From Streptomyces orinoci (GTDB lineage: Bacteria > Actinomycetota > Actinomycetes > Streptomycetales > Streptomycetaceae): DNA of 64,000 bases. Below are positions 61,665-64,000 of this stretch, in pieces. Each line of letters begins with the position of its first letter. The first letter of the stretch is position 1. The notes under the pieces are model-generated. The model did no database searches. It was not told the origin of the DNA and saw only the letters and a program-made list of their open reading frames with translations. The stretch is from assembly GCF_003121295.1 (NCBI RefSeq), contig NZ_PHNC01000013.1, positions 1 to 64,000 of the forward strand. The letters run 5' to 3'. The position numbers and the translations under genes are program-made.

Positions 61665-62822
61665 ATGAGGCGACTCCCCGTGGCGCTGATCGGCGGTCTG
61701 TGCGCCGACGCGCGGCGGGCGGCGGTGCGGGAGGTCCTGCGGACCGTGCCCGGCACCATCGTCCTGCACCACGACCTGTCCGGCGCCGCCCATGGCTTGG
61801 CGCACCGCACCGTCCGCGACCGGCTGGGCACCCTGGACAGCGGCGACACCCCGCTGGTCAACGACTGCGCCTGCTGCGCCCTGCGCGCGGACCTGGTGCC
61901 CGAACTGCTGCGGCTGGCCTCGGCCGGAACCCACCGGCTGGCCGTGGTGGAACTCTGGGACTCGGTGGAACCCCAGATCATGGCCTCGGTGATCGCCGCC
62001 GAGCAGCAGGCGCTGCGCCTGACCGGGGTGGCCACCGCCGTGGACCCCGCCCTGGTGCCGGCCTGTCTGTCCAATGGCGACGACCTCACCGAGGCCGGCC
62101 TGGCCGCGGCCCCCACCGACCGGCGCACCGTGGCCGATACCTTCGCCCGGCAGATCGAATACCCCACAGTCGTGGCCCTGGCCGGGGGCGAGACCGAGGC
62201 GGACGGGGCCGCCCTCGCCCTGCTCCGCCAGCTCACCCCGGCGGCACGGCTGTCGCGGGTCGGCGAGGGATCCCTGGGCCCGGCCCTGCTGGCCGGGTTC
62301 GACCCGGCCGCGGCGGCCGCCCGGCAGCACCCCTCCTGCGCGCTGCTGCCGCAGAACGCCGATGAACACGGGGTGACCACCCTGGCCTGGCGCGCGGACC
62401 GGCCCTTCCATCCACAGCGGCTGCGCTCGGCCCTGGAGGACCTGGCTCGTGCGGCCGCCCGCAGCCGGGGCCGGTTCTGGCTCGCCGACCGGCCCGACAC
62501 CCTGCTGTCCTGGGAGGCGGCGGGCGGCGCGCTCTGTGTGGAGCCCGCCGGGCCCTGGCTGGCCGCGCTGCCGGACGCCGCCTGGGACCTGGTCCCGCCG
62601 GAACGCCGGCTGGCCGCCTCCCTGGACTGGCACCCCCGCCATGGCGACCGCTGCCAGCGCCTTGTCTTCACCTCCCCCGGCCTGGACCGCCAGGGGCTGG
62701 CCGAGCTGCTGGGCTCCTGTCTGCTCACCGACGCCGAGTACGCGGCCGGCCGCACCGCCTGGGAGCAACTACCGCACAGCTTCGATGAGTTCCTCGACCG
62801 CGTTTCCCGAAACCCGTCCTGA
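61665..62822 (+). CDS. CobW-like protein without a functional P-loop
   Basis: This 385-residue protein has the CobW/COG0523 layout. VVELWDSVEPQIMAS and CACC (Cys 68, 70, 71), the metal-binding CxCC, are visible, and the C-terminal CobW domain ends FDEFLDRVSRNPS. The P-loop near residue 10 reads GGLCADARRAAV in place of GxxxxGK[ST], so no Lys is there for GTP phosphate binding. A role in zinc handling is implied by the L33 partner and Zur-type box. It may act without GTPase activity. Confidence 0.85.
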   Translation: MRRLPVALIGGLCADARRAAVREVLRTVPGTIVLHHDLSGAAHGLAHRTVRDRLGTLDSGDTPLVNDCACCALRADLVPELLRLASAGTHRLAVVELWDSVEPQIMASVIAAEQQALRLTGVATAVDPALVPACLSNGDDLTEAGLAAAPTDRRTVADTFARQIEYPTVVALAGGETEADGAALALLRQLTPAARLSRVGEGSLGPALLAGFDPAAAAARQHPSCALLPQNADEHGVTTLAWRADRPFHPQRLRSALEDLARAAARSRGRFWLADRPDTLLSWEAAGGALCVEPAGPWLAALPDAAWDLVPPERRLAASLDWHPRHGDRCQRLVFTSPGLDRQGLAELLGSCLLTDAEYAAGRTAWEQLPHSFDEFLDRVSRNPS

Positions 62823-62868
62823 GACCCGTCCTCAGACCCGCCCTCAGACCCGCCCTCAGCCCCGTCCC
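62809..62868. repeat. Tandem 12-bp repeats at the end of the CobW-like gene
   Basis: Five copies of a 12-base unit (consensus CAGACCCGCCCT) run across the stop codon of the CobW-like gene. Two are identical and three vary by one to four bases. They lie in the intergenic region after the first copy. Function is unknown; slippage during replication is the simplest origin. Confidence 0.7.
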
Positions 62869-63041
62869 CGGCGGCGGGCCGCCGGGTCGCGGGCGTCACT
62901 CGTCAGCAGGAACAGCGGATCTCACGGGCCATTAAGAACGCCCGTGCGATGGCCCTGCCGCCTTACGCCACTCGCCGAGGGAGATGCCCCTTTCGCACGC
63001 CCCGGAGTGCGCGTGCGGGCCGCAGCCCGGAGCCTGGCCAT

Positions 63042-63248
63042 ATGGACAAACAGCAACCGCCGGTCGTCGTGCACCCGCTGGTGGACGGAAAACGGCTGGT
63101 GAAGATCCATGACCAGTCGGTGGGCAAGGCCCGCGGTCTGGACGATCTGGTGGAGTTCCTGCGCCGCGCTGGGCTGGAGGATGTGGATGTTGACAACCCA
63201 TCGATCATCGAATGGCGGGGCGGCGGCAGCGGGGTGTGGCCGGCATGA
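63042..63248 (+). CDS. Small hypothetical protein, 68 residues
   Basis: The ATG at 63042 has GGAG nine bases upstream. The protein is acidic with VVVHPLVDGKRLVKIHDQS and LDDLVEFLRRAGLEDVDVD. No signal peptide is seen. It lies 31 bases before the ligase gene on the same strand and may be co-transcribed. No domain was recognised. Confidence 0.68.
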   Translation: MDKQQPPVVVHPLVDGKRLVKIHDQSVGKARGLDDLVEFLRRAGLEDVDVDNPSIIEWRGGGSGVWPA

Positions 63249-63279
63249 GACACCGGGATTCCCGCTGACCGCCGGCGCC

Positions 63280-64000
63280 ATGTCCTTCTCCCCCGTGCGC
63301 CTGCCCGGCGCCCTACCGGATCTCCGGCCCATGCTGGCCACCCCCGGCCCGCTGCCGGTGGACACCGAGGCCGACTGGGGCTTCGAGGTCAAATGGGACG
63401 GCGCCCGGTGCATCCTCAACGCACCGGGCGACGGCACTCTGCGGATCCTCAACCGGGGCGGCCACGAGGTGACCGGAACCTATCCCGAACTGGGGGCGCT
63501 GGGCGAGCAGTTGCGCGGCAGACCGGCCGTCCTCGACGGTGAGGTGGTGGTCCTGGACGAAGGCGGACGGCCGGACTTCGGCCTGCTCCAGCAGCGGGTG
63601 GGTATCTTCAACCCGCGCCGCACCGCCCATCTGGCGATGAAGTACCCCGCCCATCTGATGCTCTTCGATGTGATGTTCCTGGACGGTGAGTCGCTGCTGA
63701 CCGTTCCCTACCGGGAGCGCCGGGCCGTGCTGTCCGGGCTGGACCTCAACGGCCGGAACTGGTCCACCCCGGCACATCTGGAAGGGCACGCCCGGCAGGC
63801 CTGGGATGCCACCCTGCGCCATGGCTTCGAGGGCGTGGTCTGCAAGGAGCTGTCCTCCCTCTATATCCCCGGCGTGGTCTCGCCCCGCTGGCGGAAGGTC
63901 AAGCACCTGCTCACCCTGGAAGTGCTCATCGGTGGGTGGACGGAGGGCCGGGGCGCGCTCGCCGGTCTGCCCGGCGCGATCCTGGCGGGCATCCCGGAGG
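63280..64000 (+). CDS. ATP-dependent DNA ligase (truncated by window end)
   Basis: The frame starts at ATG 63280 and runs off the window after about 240 residues. The catalytic motif EVKWDGAR (KxDGxR, with the AMP-binding Lys) and LDGEVVVLDE and FEGVVCKEL (motifs III/IIIa and IV regions) are visible, as is WRKVKH (motif V). It belongs to the ligase family that includes LigC and the ligase part of LigD. It would seal nicks, probably in non-homologous end joining or repair. The end of the protein is not seen. Confidence 0.92.
   Translation, partial: MSFSPVRLPGALPDLRPMLATPGPLPVDTEADWGFEVKWDGARCILNAPGDGTLRILNRGGHEVTGTYPELGALGEQLRGRPAVLDGEVVVLDEGGRPDFGLLQQRVGIFNPRRTAHLAMKYPAHLMLFDVMFLDGESLLTVPYRERRAVLSGLDLNGRNWSTPAHLEGHARQAWDATLRHGFEGVVCKELSSLYIPGVVSPRWRKVKHLLTLEVLIGGWTEGRGALAGLPGAILAGIPE

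Noticed and set aside
62809..62868. Possible CRISPR-like array
   Set aside because: The units are 12 bases with no spacers and no cas genes are nearby.

Overview
The window reads as chromosomal DNA of a high-GC actinomycete, almost certainly Streptomyces or a close relative. Third-codon positions are overwhelmingly G or C. GTG and TTG starts are common and several have good Shine-Dalgarno sequences. The gene families are typical of streptomycetes: high-affinity [NiFe]-hydrogenase, mycothiol-type DinB enzyme, 2-methylisoborneol genes with an encapsulin shell, several P450s, XRE/MmyB regulators and secreted lectin or LGFP proteins. The window begins inside a hydrogenase gene and ends inside an ATP-dependent DNA ligase gene. 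No rRNA, tRNA or CRISPR array was seen.

Layout. 1-2658: end of a group 1h-type hydrogenase operon (large subunit, NifU-like protein, DUF5947-type protein, two small proteins). 2765-7950: a respiratory block with a solitary cytochrome b (QcrB-like), CtaD and CtaF, flanked by two hemerythrin-domain proteins. 8235-14000: a ProC-like reductase with no proper stop, a P450, a zinc alcohol dehydrogenase, a nickel/cobalt permease and an M50 protease with a CBS region. 14185-20412: cell-envelope genes (a penicillin-binding protein with an altered SxxK motif, a deacetylase-like lipoprotein, a secreted amidase), a mycothiol-type enzyme and an AlkB-like dioxygenase. 20443-23261: a complete ferredoxin, ferredoxin reductase and P450 operon. 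23468-36456: a pepsin-like lipoprotein, LysR/beta-propeller pair, GH35 beta-galactosidase, MFS carriers, a transglycosylase, GNAT, an XRE regulator and a DJ-1 protein.

36522-42325 is a compact LysR-flanked operon of unknown product: bicupin dioxygenase, PLP decarboxylase, ABM monooxygenase, two unrecognised proteins and an EamA exporter. 42334-43754 holds an SDR and a 2'-5' RNA ligase-like gene. 43808-47805 is the 2-methylisoborneol locus: terpene cyclase, family 2B encapsulin shell and GPP methyltransferase, plus a previously inconspicuous 49-residue Cys-rich reading frame just upstream of the cyclase. 47955-53018 is an accessory zone with a decayed transposase, a broken serine recombinase, an integrase-like fragment, SMI1/KNR4, and a MarR/epoxide-hydrolase pair with a clear operator.

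53070-64000 returns to core-like content: secreted GH65 hydrolase, a CseA/CseC-like pair lacking a response regulator, ricin-B and LGFP secreted proteins, a MerR/quinone-oxidoreductase pair, and a probably Zur-controlled rpmG plus CobW-like gene whose P-loop is missing. A small protein and a truncated ligase close the window.

Working together: the hydrogenase could feed electrons from trace H2 to the nearby respiratory subunits, and the nickel permease could supply its metal. The encapsulin and methyltransferase are arranged head-to-head with the cyclase. Several divergent regulator/target pairs share short intergenic regions, and some of these contain perfect palindromes.
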